Positions 1-9,023 of a stretch of 64,000 nt of DNA are shown piece after piece. The stretch covers positions 1-64,000 of the forward strand of contig NZ_BOOC01000033.1 in NCBI RefSeq assembly GCF_016863035.1, read 5' to 3'. The stretch is from Microbispora corallina (lineage in GTDB: Bacteria; Actinomycetota; Actinomycetes; Streptosporangiales; Streptosporangiaceae). Each line of letters opens with the position of its first letter. Positions within the stretch are counted from its first letter, which is position 1. The notes under the pieces were generated by a model. It was not told the DNA's origin, made no database searches, and saw only the letters and a list, made by a program, of their open reading frames with translations. A program made the translations under genes and the position numbers.

Positions 1-558
<558 letters not shown>

Positions 559-750
559 CTACTCCTGGGGGGATACGAGGCAGAGTGATCCTGTGTCATA
601 CGGCAGGAAGCGACAGGAGCCGGTACGTCCGGCTGAACCGCTCGCCGCCCCTGGGTGGTCGAGGCAGCGGGCGAACCCTCGTCGCCTGGAGATCCTCGGT
701 CTGGGTGACCGATGACACGCGTTCCACCACCGGCACCAGGCCCGGGGCGT

Positions 751-828
751 TCAGGGCGCCCCTCCCGGTGCCGGCCACGCCCGGGACGCCGCTGAGAAGG
801 CGCGTGGCTGCGGACCGCCTCCGATCAT
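751..828 (-). CDS. Possible 25-codon leader ORF upstream of the lectin enzyme gene
   Basis: An ATG at 828 is preceded by a perfect AAGGAGG 5 bases away, much better than most start sites here. It reads MIGGGPQPRAFSAASRAWPA and a few more residues, then stops at 751. It lies between the LacI-like operator (855-868) and the lectin gene start (555), inside a roughly 300-base stretch that would be untranslated leader. The peptide has no recognisable motif. It could be a regulatory leader peptide, the remnant 5' end of an older gene, or chance. Only the ribosome binding site and position support it. Confidence 0.3.
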   Translation of the reverse strand: MIGGGPQPRAFSAASRAWPAPGGAP

Positions 829-854
829 GGAGACCTCCTTCCCAGGGCAGGGCG

Positions 855-868
855 TGTTAACGCTAACA
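855..868. promoter_or_regulatory. LacI-family-type operator
   Basis: TGTTAACGCTAACA has arms TGTTA/TAACA around a CG-centred core. This is the form of operators bound by actinomycete LacI-family sugar repressors upstream of secreted carbohydrate enzymes. It lies about 300 bases before the lectin gene start. No lacI gene is in the window. Confidence 0.55.
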
Positions 869-1085
869 TCTGTCCGCGGCGCGGAAGGTCGCGTCCACAG
901 TGCTCGATGCCAGCGGTAATGGCGGAGCAAATCAGGGGTCGCCGGGGTGCGTCAAGAAGGCGATCGAGAGCTCCGATGGCGCTTCGGACCTTCTGGAACG
1001 CGCCCATCTGGTCTTTCCGGCCCCGCCCGCACCGTGAGCGAGAACGGCTGGTGATGAAAGTTTCAACCGACGGCCCGAGGGGGTG

Positions 1086-2168
1086 TCAGTAGCGGGCGCT
1101 GGAGGCGAGCAGCAACGGGGACGCGACCGAGGTACGGCCGTCCACCGTCGCCCCCGCGAACTGGAGGTGCGGCGCCAGAAGCCGGTTGTTCTCGGCGGGG
1201 AAGTTCAGCTTGGGCGCCGAGACCTCGTCGAGCGCGGCGCGGTGGACCTCGCTGAGCGTCACGTCCAGGGCGCCGACATTGGTCTCGAACTGGTCGATGC
1301 TGCGTGCGCCGATCAGGGTGGAGACGACTCCGGGCCGCCCCTGCACCCAGGCCAGGGCGACCTGGGCGGACGTCGCGCCGGTCTCCTCGGCGACGGCGTT
1401 CACGGCGTCGATCACGGTCAGTTCGGCCGGGCCCGGCTCGCCGGGAATCCGCGAGCGGCTCGCATCGGGGACGGTGCTGTCGGCGCTGGAGTACTTGCCC
1501 GACAGCATCCCTCCGTGCAGCGGCGACCACGGCATCACGCCCATGCCCAGCGCCTGGGACATCGGGACCAGCTCACCCTCCGAGGTCCGCTCGAGGAGCG
1601 AGTACTGCACCTGCACCGCGATGATCGGAGCCCACCCGCGCAACCGCGCGAGCGTGGCCGCTTCGGCGGTCGCCCACGCCGGCACGTCGGAGAAGCCCAC
1701 GTAGCGGATCTTGCCGGCGCCGACGAGGTCGTCCAGCGTGCGAAGGGTCTCCTCCACGGGGGTGACCGGGTCGAAGTTGTGCAGCCAGTAGATGTCGACG
1801 TAGTCGGTCTGGAGGCGGCGCAGCGAGTTCTCCAGCTGTTGCACGATCGCCTTACGGCTGGGTCCGCCGCCGTTCGGGTCGGTGGAGTACAGATTGCCGA
1901 AGAACTTCGTGCCGAGCACGAGCCGGTCCCGCAGCGACGGCCGGCCGGCGAGGTAGTCGCCGATGATCTTCTCGGAGTGGCCGTTGGTGTAGATGTTGGC
2001 GGTGTCGATCGAATTGCCGCCGCGGTCGACATAGGTCGCGAGGATCTTCGTCGACTCCTCTACGCTGCTGCCCCAGCCCCAGTCCGGGCCGAAGGTCATC
2101 GTTCCCAGCGTGAACGGGCTGACCCGCAGGCCCGAGCGGCCGAGGGTGACATAGGAATCGAGCGACAT
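1086..2168 (-). CDS. Aldo/keto reductase
   Basis: A 360-residue cytosolic NAD(P)H-dependent oxidoreductase of the AKR superfamily (TIM barrel), of the group often annotated as YccK/Tas-like. The catalytic tetrad is visible: Asp55 and Tyr60 (SIDTANIYTNGHSE), Lys88 (LVLGTKFFG) and His130 (IYWLHNF). The C-terminal LIGARSIDQFETN stretch is the usual cofactor phosphate-binding region. The start at 2168 was chosen over an upstream in-frame codon because GGAGGT precedes it at normal spacing. The substrate is unknown. It is divergently transcribed from an AraC regulator gene, a common regulator-target arrangement. Confidence 0.93.
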   Translation of the reverse strand: MSLDSYVTLGRSGLRVSPFTLGTMTFGPDWGWGSSVEESTKILATYVDRGGNSIDTANIYTNGHSEKIIGDYLAGRPSLRDRLVLGTKFFGNLYSTDPNGGGPSRKAIVQQLENSLRRLQTDYVDIYWLHNFDPVTPVEETLRTLDDLVGAGKIRYVGFSDVPAWATAEAATLARLRGWAPIIAVQVQYSLLERTSEGELVPMSQALGMGVMPWSPLHGGMLSGKYSSADSTVPDASRSRIPGEPGPAELTVIDAVNAVAEETGATSAQVALAWVQGRPGVVSTLIGARSIDQFETNVGALDVTLSEVHRAALDEVSAPKLNFPAENNRLLAPHLQFAGATVDGRTSVASPLLLASSARY

Positions 2169-2277
2169 TCGTGGACCTCCACGTTCAGGGGATATGAGAG
2201 CCGGCGAAGCGGTCTCCGGATGCGTCCCATTGAAGTGGGGGAACGGCGTGACCACCTAGGTCATTGCGCTCGGACCA

Positions 2278-3237
2278 TTGCACGATCCGCTCAAGTTTGC
2301 CCGGATCATGATGCGCGTCCGCCCAGAACCGTGGTTCACTCGAGTCGTGAGCCACCTGGACGAACTCGGCCGCCGGATCGTGCGACTCGCCGGAGACAGC
2401 CGCCGCCCCCTGTGGGTCGAGGACGCCATGGTGTTCGCCGCCGACCACGTGACCGAGACGATGGCCACGGTCACCGAGCCGATGCTGGCCCTGGTCGTGC
2501 AGGGAGTGAAGCGCTCGGCCCTCGGCGGTCATGTCTTCGAGCACCACCCCGGCCAGGCCGCCGTGGTGACCGTCGCCCTCCCCCTGACCTCGCAGATCAC
2601 CCGGGCCAGCCGGCGCGAGCCGTTCCTCGCGCTCGGGCTGCGGCTCCAGCCCGCGCTGATCGCCCAGCTGCTGGTGGACGGGGGGCCCACCGCCATCCGG
2701 CCCCACGACGGGCCGGGCCTGGCGATCAGCGACGCGGACGACAAGCTGCTCGACGCCCTCGTCCGGCTGATGCGCCTGCTGGAGGAGCCGCGTGACCTCC
2801 GGGTGCTCGGGGACGGGGTGCGGCGGGAGATCCACTGGCGGCTGCTGAACGGACCCCAGGGCGCCCTGATCAGACAGGCCGGCGCGGCGGACAGCCGCCT
2901 CGCCCTCGTCGCCCGCGCCATAGCCTGGATCAGGTCCCGGTACGACCAGGTGATCCGCATCGACGACCTCGCCTCGGACATCGGCACGAGCGTCTCGTCC
3001 CTCAACCGGCACTTCCGCGCGGTGACCGCGATGAGCCCGCTGCAGTACCAGAAGCAGATCCGGCTGCAGAAGGCCCGCATCGAGCTCATCTCCGCGCCGA
3101 ACGACGTGGCCGCGATCGGCCACGCCGTCGGCTACGACAACCCCTCGCAGTTCAGCCGGGAGTACCGGCGCATGTTCGGGATGCCGCCGGGGCGGGACGC
3201 GGTACGTCTGCAGACGATGGCCGTCGTCGAGGAGTAG
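2278..3237 (+). CDS. AraC-family transcriptional regulator
   Basis: Up to 319 residues, with an N-terminal AraC ligand-binding (cupin-like) domain over roughly residues 25-180 and two C-terminal helix-turn-helix motifs (DLASDIGTSVSSLNRHF, then AIGHAVGYDNPSQFSREYRR). The start is uncertain. TTG at 2278, ATG at 2308/2311 and GTG at 2347 are all in frame. GTG 2347 gives MSHLDELGRRI, which matches the usual N-terminus of the family. It faces the aldo/keto reductase gene across about 110 bases and probably controls it and itself. The inducer is unknown. Confidence 0.9.
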   Translation: MHDPLKFARIMMRVRPEPWFTRVVSHLDELGRRIVRLAGDSRRPLWVEDAMVFAADHVTETMATVTEPMLALVVQGVKRSALGGHVFEHHPGQAAVVTVALPLTSQITRASRREPFLALGLRLQPALIAQLLVDGGPTAIRPHDGPGLAISDADDKLLDALVRLMRLLEEPRDLRVLGDGVRREIHWRLLNGPQGALIRQAGAADSRLALVARAIAWIRSRYDQVIRIDDLASDIGTSVSSLNRHFRAVTAMSPLQYQKQIRLQKARIELISAPNDVAAIGHAVGYDNPSQFSREYRRMFGMPPGRDAVRLQTMAVVEE

Positions 3238-3395
3238 CCCGTACGCCCGCCCGTCTGGTGCGGCTCCCTCTGACGGTCGCGGCGCCCGTCCGCCGGGCCG
3301 AAGATCCCGACCTTGGCTCACGCGTCATGGCCAGGCACGGGCTGTCGGTGCACAAGTCGTCCGTACCACTTCCGAGCGGCCTTTCGCTCGCGCTC

Positions 3396-3424
3396 TTGAC
3401 GTGAGGTGGGCCATAGAGGATTAT
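3396..3424 (+). promoter_or_regulatory. Probable promoter of the amino-sugar operon
   Basis: A -35 TTGACG at 3396-3401 and a -10 GATTAT at 3419-3424 are 17 bases apart. They place transcription start near 3431, just before the DasR-like palindrome and the ribosome binding site of the binding-protein gene. Confidence 0.5.
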
Positions 3425-3441
3425 TCCGTGCCACCTGCCAT

Positions 3442-3457
3442 ATTGGTACGGACCACT
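3442..3457. promoter_or_regulatory. DasR/NagR-like (dre) operator
   Basis: ATTGGTACGGACCACT has arms TGGT/ACCA and matches 12 of 16 positions of the Streptomyces dre consensus ACTGGTCTAGACCACT. It lies between the predicted transcription start and the GGAGAGG of the first operon gene, where a repressor would block transcription. The operon itself encodes a GntR/UTRA protein of the right family. Confidence 0.65.
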
Positions 3458-3467
3458 TGGAGAGGCG

Positions 3468-4799
3468 ATGCGGGTACGAAGATTCACCGCGGCAGCGATC
3501 GCGCTGGTGGCTATGGGCGGAGCGGCAGGGTGTGCCGGCGCCGCGGGAGGTGGGTCCGGCGCCGGTGGCGGCACCGTCCAGATGGTTCTCTGGCCCGGTC
3601 CCGAGGGCGACGCGATGCAGAAGGTGGTCGACGCCTACAACGCCGGCCAGGGGAAGAAGGACGGGGTCACGGTCAAGATGACCCTTCTGAGCCGTACGGA
3701 CACCTTCGCCAAGGAGGCGACGGAGATGGCGGCCAAGTCGAGCTCGGTGGACGTCTACTTCACCGCCAGCTACATCGTCGGGCAGCACGCGCCCAGCCTC
3801 GACCCCATCGCGGGGGTCGACTCGTCGGCCTACTTCCCGGTGGCCGTGGACGGGCTGACGTACGAGGGCAAGCTCTACGGGCTGCCGCTCGACGTGAGCA
3901 ACCACTTCCTGCTCTACCGGAAGGACCTCATCGACCAGCTGATGTCCGACGCCGCGTGGAAGGCCGAGTACGGCAAGGTCAGCCAGGAGGTCGTCGGCAA
4001 GAGCCTGACGCCGAAGCCTCCGGCGGACTGGAACTGGGACGACTTCGTCGCCGCGGCCGCGTTCTTCACCAAGAAGTACAACTCCGGCTCACCCACGACG
4101 TACGGCACGGCGTTGCAGGCGAAGAACCTGCTGTACAACGTCATGATCTGGGACGACGTCCTGTGGAGTCAGGGCGGGAGCTGGCTGGACTCCTCCGGCA
4201 AGCCGACGCTGAACAGCGCCGCGGGAAAGGCCGCGATGTCGGTCTACTCCACCATCTACACCAAGGGGCTGACCTCCCCCGACTCCGCGCAGGCGGAGTT
4301 CCCGGAGACCCAGGCGGCGATGCAGTCCGGCAACGCGGCGTTCGCGCTGCAGTGGTCGGCGGGCTACGCCGACCTCAACAGCGCCGAGAAGTCACCGAAG
4401 ACGGCAGGCAAGATCGGCATCGCGCCGGTGCCGGGTGAGCAGCACAAGACCCACGTGCACGCGCTGGCGGTCGGGCTGAACAAGTACTCGAAGAACAAGG
4501 CCAACGCCATGAAGTGGCTCACGTACCTGGCCACGCCGGCGGCCATGACCACGTACGCGCAGGCGGGAGGCATCCCGGCCATGCCGTCGGTGCTCCAGGC
4601 ACAGCAGGGGACCAACCCGGTCTTCTCCTCCATCACCGACAGCATCGGCACGTACGGGTTCGCCGAGCCCACGCTGAAGAACAGCTTCCAGGCGTACAGC
4701 GATCTCGCCGACGCACTCAGCGGCGCCTGGGTGGGACGCGAGCCCGCGGACGCCGCGTTGGCCAAAGCCGACGACGCCCTGAACCGGCTGAGTGGATGA
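3468..4799 (+). CDS. Sugar ABC transporter substrate-binding lipoprotein
   Basis: A 443-residue family 1 extracellular solute-binding protein. The N-terminus is a lipoprotein signal (charged MRVRR, hydrophobic stretch, GGAAGC lipobox near residue 23), so it should be anchored outside the membrane and deliver a sugar to the permeases encoded next. The body (VQMVLWPGPEGDAMQKVVDAYN, then a mixed alpha/beta fold to the end) is typical of carbohydrate-binding components. GGAGAGG precedes the ATG. It is first of six co-directional genes with short overlaps. The downstream kinase and epimerase point to an amino sugar, but the ligand cannot be read from the sequence. Confidence 0.92.
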   Translation: MRVRRFTAAAIALVAMGGAAGCAGAAGGGSGAGGGTVQMVLWPGPEGDAMQKVVDAYNAGQGKKDGVTVKMTLLSRTDTFAKEATEMAAKSSSVDVYFTASYIVGQHAPSLDPIAGVDSSAYFPVAVDGLTYEGKLYGLPLDVSNHFLLYRKDLIDQLMSDAAWKAEYGKVSQEVVGKSLTPKPPADWNWDDFVAAAAFFTKKYNSGSPTTYGTALQAKNLLYNVMIWDDVLWSQGGSWLDSSGKPTLNSAAGKAAMSVYSTIYTKGLTSPDSAQAEFPETQAAMQSGNAAFALQWSAGYADLNSAEKSPKTAGKIGIAPVPGEQHKTHVHALAVGLNKYSKNKANAMKWLTYLATPAAMTTYAQAGGIPAMPSVLQAQQGTNPVFSSITDSIGTYGFAEPTLKNSFQAYSDLADALSGAWVGREPADAALAKADDALNRLSG

Positions 4800-4806
4800 T
4801 CAACGC

Positions 4807-5760
4807 GTGAGTACGCACACGTGGCTTCGGTCTGGGCGCCCGTCCCTGGGCGCCCAGACCCGCCATCCCCAGAGCAACCCCCATGAGGTCAGGGCCCGGT
4901 CGGTGCGAACCCGCTGGATCCTCGGCGCCCCGCTGCTGGCGTTCCTGGTGCTGCTCGTGGCGGCTCCGATCACCTACGGCGTGTGGACGAGCCTCACACG
5001 GCGGACGCTGAGTGGAACCGACGCCCCCTTCGCCGGCCTGGCCAACTACGGCGCGGTCCTCGGCGACAGCACCTTCTGGCACTCCCTGGGGTTCACCGCG
5101 GCGTTCACCGCGGCCGTCGTCGTTCTCGAGGTCCCGTTGGGCTTCGGTCTCGCGCTCCTGGTCAACCAGCGGCTCCCTGGGCATCGGGTGCTGTTCACCG
5201 CGCTCCTGCTGCCGATCATGGTGGCCCCGTCGTTGCTGGGAGTGATGTTCCGCCTGCTGCTCAACGGCGACATCGGGGCCCTGCCCGCCCTGCTCGCCAA
5301 GTTCGGCGTGAGCGTGTCGCTGTTCGACCCGTCCAGCGTCGTCCCGCTTCTGGTCGTGCTCGACGTGCTGCAGTGGACACCGTTCACCTTCCTCATCCTC
5401 TACGCGGGCCTGCAAGGGGTGCCGGCGGACCTGTACGAGGCCGCCGCCGTCGACGGGGCCTCCTACGTGCGCACGCTGCGATCGGTCGTGGCCCCCGTCA
5501 TGGGACCGGTCCTCGCCTCGGCGGCGTTCCTGCGCGCCATCGACGCCTTCCGCACCTTCGACGTCGTCTACGTCCTGACGGGCGGCGGTCCGGGCACCTC
5601 GACGACGACCGCGAGCATCTACATCTACAAGACGGCGTTCACCGACGGTGACTTCGGTATCGCGTCCGCGGCCTCGGTGGTGCTGTTGCTGCTGCTCATC
5701 GGGCTTGTGCCCGTCGTGGTCCGGCGCATTGTGGGAAAGCCAGGGGAGGGACGCCGGTGA
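4807..5760 (+). CDS. Sugar ABC transporter permease (MalF/UgpA type)
   Basis: About 317 residues of inner-membrane permease with six hydrophobic segments (the first is LLAFLVLLVAAPITYGVWTS) and the EAA loop that contacts the ATPase (YEAAAVDGASYVRTL). The start is ambiguous. GTG 4807 (MSTHTW) sits just after the previous stop. GTG 4903 gives MRTRWILGAPLL, is preceded by a GAGGTCAGGG stretch, and would leave the 13-bp hairpin at 4829-4860 outside the coding region. No ATPase gene is in the operon, as is common in actinomycetes that share one MsiK-type ATPase among sugar importers. Confidence 0.9.
   Translation: MSTHTWLRSGRPSLGAQTRHPQSNPHEVRARSVRTRWILGAPLLAFLVLLVAAPITYGVWTSLTRRTLSGTDAPFAGLANYGAVLGDSTFWHSLGFTAAFTAAVVVLEVPLGFGLALLVNQRLPGHRVLFTALLLPIMVAPSLLGVMFRLLLNGDIGALPALLAKFGVSVSLFDPSSVVPLLVVLDVLQWTPFTFLILYAGLQGVPADLYEAAAVDGASYVRTLRSVVAPVMGPVLASAAFLRAIDAFRTFDVVYVLTGGGPGTSTTTASIYIYKTAFTDGDFGIASAASVVLLLLLIGLVPVVVRRIVGKPGEGRR
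4829..4860 (+). repeat. Strong hairpin at the binding-protein/permease junction
   Basis: A perfect 13-bp stem (4829-4841 with 4848-4860) closes a 6-base loop, starting 30 bases after the binding-protein stop codon. No T-run follows, so it looks more like an mRNA-stabilising or partial-termination hairpin that would raise binding protein over permease. It lies inside the permease reading frame if that gene starts at 4807. Confidence 0.55.
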
Positions 5761-6599
5761 GCACGTCATTCACTTCGGGCCGGCGGCTGCGGCGGCTCGT
5801 GATGACCGCGGTGGTCGCCCTGATCGCGGTTGTGATCAACCTGCCGCTGCTGAACGCCCTCAACGTCAGCTTCAAGACCGACGGGGAGATAGCGACCAGT
5901 CCGCTCGCGCCGGCCGGGCATCCCACGCTTGAGCACTTCGCCAACGCTCTGGGGGCCGCCGGGTACGACTTCCCGGCCTTCTTCGCGAACAGCACGATGA
6001 TCGCCTGCGGCACCGTCGTCCTCGTGCTGCTCGTCGCGGTGCCGTCCAGCTACGCCGTGGTGCGCCTCGGGTGGGGCGGACGCTGGGTGCTCAGCGGGGT
6101 CGCCGCGCTGCGGCTGTTGCCGGCCATCTTCTTCGCCGTCCCCTTCTATCTCCTGTTCTCCTTCGTGGGACTGCTGGACACGGTGGCCGGTCTGATGCTG
6201 GTCAACACGTTCCTCAACCTGCCGCTGGCCATGGTGCTGCTGGCCGCCGGCCTGCGCGATCTCCCGGTCCAGGTCGAGGAGGCAGCGGCCGTCGACGGGG
6301 CGAGCGACTACCGGATCCTGACCTCGATCGTCACTCCGATGCTGGCGCCCAGCCTGGTCGCGGTGTCGGTTCTGACGTTCCTGTTCACCTGGGCCGACTA
6401 CCTGTTCGCGGTGGTCGTCTCCACGACCAGGGCCACCCCCGTCACCGTCGGGGCGGCCAACTTCGTGACCAGCTACGGCATCCGATGGGGAGACGTGTCC
6501 GCGGCGACGCTGCTGTCGGCGCTCGTGCCGATCGTGTTCGCCGTCGCCGCCCAGCGGTATCTGGTGAGCGGTCTGTCCATGGGGGCGGTGAAGGGCTGA
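5757..6599 (+). CDS. Sugar ABC transporter permease (MalG type)
   Basis: A 280-residue second membrane subunit of the importer, with six hydrophobic segments and the EAA motif EEAAAVDGASDYRIL. GTG 5757 overlaps the preceding stop codon (GTGA), indicating translational coupling with the first permease. The gene ends in a TGATG overlap with the regulator gene, so all three are on one transcript. Confidence 0.93.
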   Translation: MSTSFTSGRRLRRLVMTAVVALIAVVINLPLLNALNVSFKTDGEIATSPLAPAGHPTLEHFANALGAAGYDFPAFFANSTMIACGTVVLVLLVAVPSSYAVVRLGWGGRWVLSGVAALRLLPAIFFAVPFYLLFSFVGLLDTVAGLMLVNTFLNLPLAMVLLAAGLRDLPVQVEEAAAVDGASDYRILTSIVTPMLAPSLVAVSVLTFLFTWADYLFAVVVSTTRATPVTVGAANFVTSYGIRWGDVSAATLLSALVPIVFAVAAQRYLVSGLSMGAVKG

Positions 6600-7330
6600 T
6601 GGCTTCCACGACCAACGCGGGACCCAAATACGATCAGGTCCGCGCTCAGCTCGCCGAGCGGATCCGGACCGACCTGCGCCCGGGGGACGCGCTGCCCAGC
6701 GAGCGAGAGCTCATGGAGATGTTCGGCATCAGCCGGATGACCGTGCGGAAGGCACTGGCCGGGCTGGAGGCCGAGGGGCTCGTCTACCGGATCCACGGCA
6801 GCGGCACCTACGTCAGCGAGACGGCCCTCGTGAGCAAGACGCTGCGGCTCACCTCGTTCAGCGAGGACATGCGCGAACGCGGCCTCCGCCCGGGCACGCG
6901 GTTGCTCGAAGCCGAGCTGGTGCCCGCGACGGCGGACGTCGCGCAGCGCCTCCGGCTTTCGCCGGGGACACAGGTCGCGCATCTGCGCCGGCTCCGCCTG
7001 GCCAACCAGACCCCGATGGCCTTGGAGGAGGTGTACCTCCCCGCGGAGCTCGTCCCCGGCCTGCTCGATCACGATCTAAGCGGCAGCCTGTACGACGTGC
7101 TGGACGCGGCCTACGGCGTGAGGGCCGTACGAGCCCGGCAGGTGGTGCAGTCCACCGTCGTCGACGACGCCCAGGCGGAGCTGCTCGAGGTACCTCCGCG
7201 GTCGCCCGCCCTGATCGTCGGCCGCGTCGCCGTGGACGCGCGCGGACGTGCCGTCGAGCTCGGGACCACGCTCTATCGAGGCGACCGGTACGCCTTCGAC
7301 GTGACCATCACCCGGGAGGCACGCTCGTGA
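6599..7330 (+). CDS. GntR/HutC-family regulator with UTRA domain (DasR/NagR-like)
   Basis: 243 residues. A winged helix-turn-helix fills residues 10-75 (PGDALPSERELMEMFGISRM, TVRKALAGLEAEGLV) and a UTRA effector domain fills residues 95-240. This family includes NagR and DasR, which sense phosphorylated amino sugars. The ATG overlaps the permease stop codon. A regulator in the middle of the operon it probably controls, with a dre-like palindrome at the operon promoter, supports local autoregulation by a sugar phosphate made by the next two gene products. That link is inferred. Confidence 0.9.
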   Translation: MASTTNAGPKYDQVRAQLAERIRTDLRPGDALPSERELMEMFGISRMTVRKALAGLEAEGLVYRIHGSGTYVSETALVSKTLRLTSFSEDMRERGLRPGTRLLEAELVPATADVAQRLRLSPGTQVAHLRRLRLANQTPMALEEVYLPAELVPGLLDHDLSGSLYDVLDAAYGVRAVRARQVVQSTVVDDAQAELLEVPPRSPALIVGRVAVDARGRAVELGTTLYRGDRYAFDVTITREARS

Positions 7331-8280
7331 GCTGGGCGGGCATCGACATCGGCGGCACGAAGACCCACGTCGTCATCTGTGACGACGAGCTCCACATCCT
7401 CGCCGCCACCCGCGCGCCGACCCCGGTCGAGGCCGGCGCCCGCGTGATCCTGGCGGAGGCCGCGCGGCTGACACATGAGCTGGTCACCACGCTGGGTCTC
7501 CCCGTCGCCGCCGCGGGTGTGGGCGCCGCCGGCGTCGTCGATCCCGAGACGGGCGCGGTGGCCTCGTCGACCTCCACGTTCAGCGGCTGGTCCGGCAAGC
7601 CGCTGAGGGCGATCACGGAGGAGCTGCTGGGCGTGCCGGCCATCGTCGACAACGACGGCAACGCCGCTCTGTACGCCGAAGCGAAGATCGGAGCCGCGGC
7701 CGGCGCCTCACACGCACTGGCCGTGGTGGTCGGCACCGGGGTCGGCGGCGCGGTGCTCAGCGACGGCCGGCTGATCCACGGCCGTCACGGTGCCGCCGGG
7801 GAGTTCGGGCATCTACCGGTCGGCGGCGACGCGGCCTGCCCCTGCGGAGGACGAGGGCATCTGGAGTCGGTGGCGGCGGGCCCGGCTCTCGCCCGCGCCT
7901 ATACGGGGCTCACCGGGGTGAGCGTGACCGGCTCGGAGGTGGCGTCGCTGGCCCGCGCCGGCGACCGGGCCGCGGCTGCGGTGCTCGACCACGCCGCCGC
8001 GGTTCTCGGCCGCGCGGTGGCCGGGCTGGCCAACGCGCTCGACCCCGACGTGGTGGTGCTCGGCGGAGGCGTCCTCGACGCGGCCGATCTGCTGCTCGCC
8101 CCACTGCGCGCGGCGGCCGCAGAACACCTGCTGCCACCGCTACGTGACCTGCCGATCGTGCGGGCCCGGCTCGGCTCCGACGCCGTCGCGGTCGGCGCGG
8201 CGGCACTCGCCCGCGACCACCGGATGCAACGGGCGGCACCTGAGGCCCCCTCACACCTTGGAGAGGAAACCCATGCCTGA
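7327..8280 (+). CDS. ROK-family sugar kinase (candidate N-acylmannosamine or N-acetylglucosamine kinase)
   Basis: 317 residues. ATP-binding loop DIGGTKTH (residues 7-14), catalytic Asp110 in VDNDGNAAL, and the ROK signature VVVGTGVGGAVL. The ROK zinc site usually reads CxCGxxGCxE with an upstream His. Here His162, Cys171 and Cys173 are kept but the third Cys is His178 (CPCGGRGHLE). GTG 7327 overlaps the regulator stop. With NanE next, the likely job is phosphorylation of N-acetylmannosamine or a related sugar; glucokinase-like activity is the alternative. Confidence 0.85.
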   Translation: MSWAGIDIGGTKTHVVICDDELHILAATRAPTPVEAGARVILAEAARLTHELVTTLGLPVAAAGVGAAGVVDPETGAVASSTSTFSGWSGKPLRAITEELLGVPAIVDNDGNAALYAEAKIGAAAGASHALAVVVGTGVGGAVLSDGRLIHGRHGAAGEFGHLPVGGDAACPCGGRGHLESVAAGPALARAYTGLTGVSVTGSEVASLARAGDRAAAAVLDHAAAVLGRAVAGLANALDPDVVVLGGGVLDAADLLLAPLRAAAAEHLLPPLRDLPIVRARLGSDAVAVGAAALARDHRMQRAAPEAPSHLGEETHA

Positions 8281-8992
8281 CACGACAGTCCTGGAGCAGC
8301 TGCGAGGACAGCTCGTGGTCAGCTGCCAGGCCCCACCCGGAGACCCGCTGCGCAGCCCGGATCACATCGCCGCCATCGCCGCGGCGGCCGTCGCCGGGGG
8401 TGCCGCCGCGGTGCGGATCAACTCCCCGGAGGACGTCCGCGCCGTGCGTTCCCGCGTCGACGTACCGATCATCGGGCTGTGGAAGGACGGTACGGAGGGC
8501 GTCTACATCACCCCCACCCCGCGTCATGTCACCGCCGTGGTCGACGCGGGTGCCGACATCGTCGCCCTGGACGCGACCGGACGCCCGCGGCCGGGCGGCG
8601 CCACCCTGGAGGAGTGCGTGGAGGCCGCACACGCCGCCGGCGCGCTCGTCATGGCGGACGTGTCCGTCCTGGAGGAGGGGCTGGCGGCGGAGAAGATCGG
8701 CTGCGACCTGGTCGGCACCACGTTGTCCGGCTACACGCCCTATTCCCGGCAGGACCATGGCCCGGACCTGGACCTCGTGGCCGACCTGGCGGCTCGGCTC
8801 ACCCTCCCGGTGGTCGCCGAGGGCCGCATCTGGACACCCGAGGAGGCCGTCGCCGCGCTCCGCAACGGCGCCTGGTGCGTCGTGGTCGGCACCGCCATCA
8901 CCCGCCCCGGCGTCATCACCGCCCGGTTCGCCGACGCCGTGACAGCAGCCGCCGCATCCGTCTCGCCCCTGCGTGACGAGCCGGCCAGCTGA
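8273..8992 (+). CDS. nanE: N-acetylmannosamine-6-phosphate 2-epimerase
   Basis: 239 residues, the full NanE length. This TIM-barrel enzyme interconverts ManNAc-6-phosphate and GlcNAc-6-phosphate in the cytosol. Family blocks are clear: an N-terminal GQLVVSCQA strand, PIIGLWKDG, YITPTPRHV, the phosphate-binding LVGTTLSGYTPYS, and VVAEGRIWTPEEA. ATG 8273 follows GGAGAGGAAA and overlaps the kinase gene by 8 bases. No sialate lyase, NagA or NagB is in the window, so the pathway must join general GlcNAc-6-phosphate catabolism encoded elsewhere. Confidence 0.9.
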   Translation: MPDTTVLEQLRGQLVVSCQAPPGDPLRSPDHIAAIAAAAVAGGAAAVRINSPEDVRAVRSRVDVPIIGLWKDGTEGVYITPTPRHVTAVVDAGADIVALDATGRPRPGGATLEECVEAAHAAGALVMADVSVLEEGLAAEKIGCDLVGTTLSGYTPYSRQDHGPDLDLVADLAARLTLPVVAEGRIWTPEEAVAALRNGAWCVVVGTAITRPGVITARFADAVTAAAASVSPLRDEPAS

Positions 8993-9023
8993 TGATCCGG
9001 TAGGCGATCCCGGTCACCGAGTG

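Noticed and set aside
1083..2795. 570-codon plus-strand frame
   Set aside because: Antisense to the aldo/keto reductase and out of frame with the AraC gene. No coding character.
4883..4885. ATG at 4883 as permease start
   Set aside because: It is out of frame with the permease; only GTG codons at 4807 and 4903 fit.
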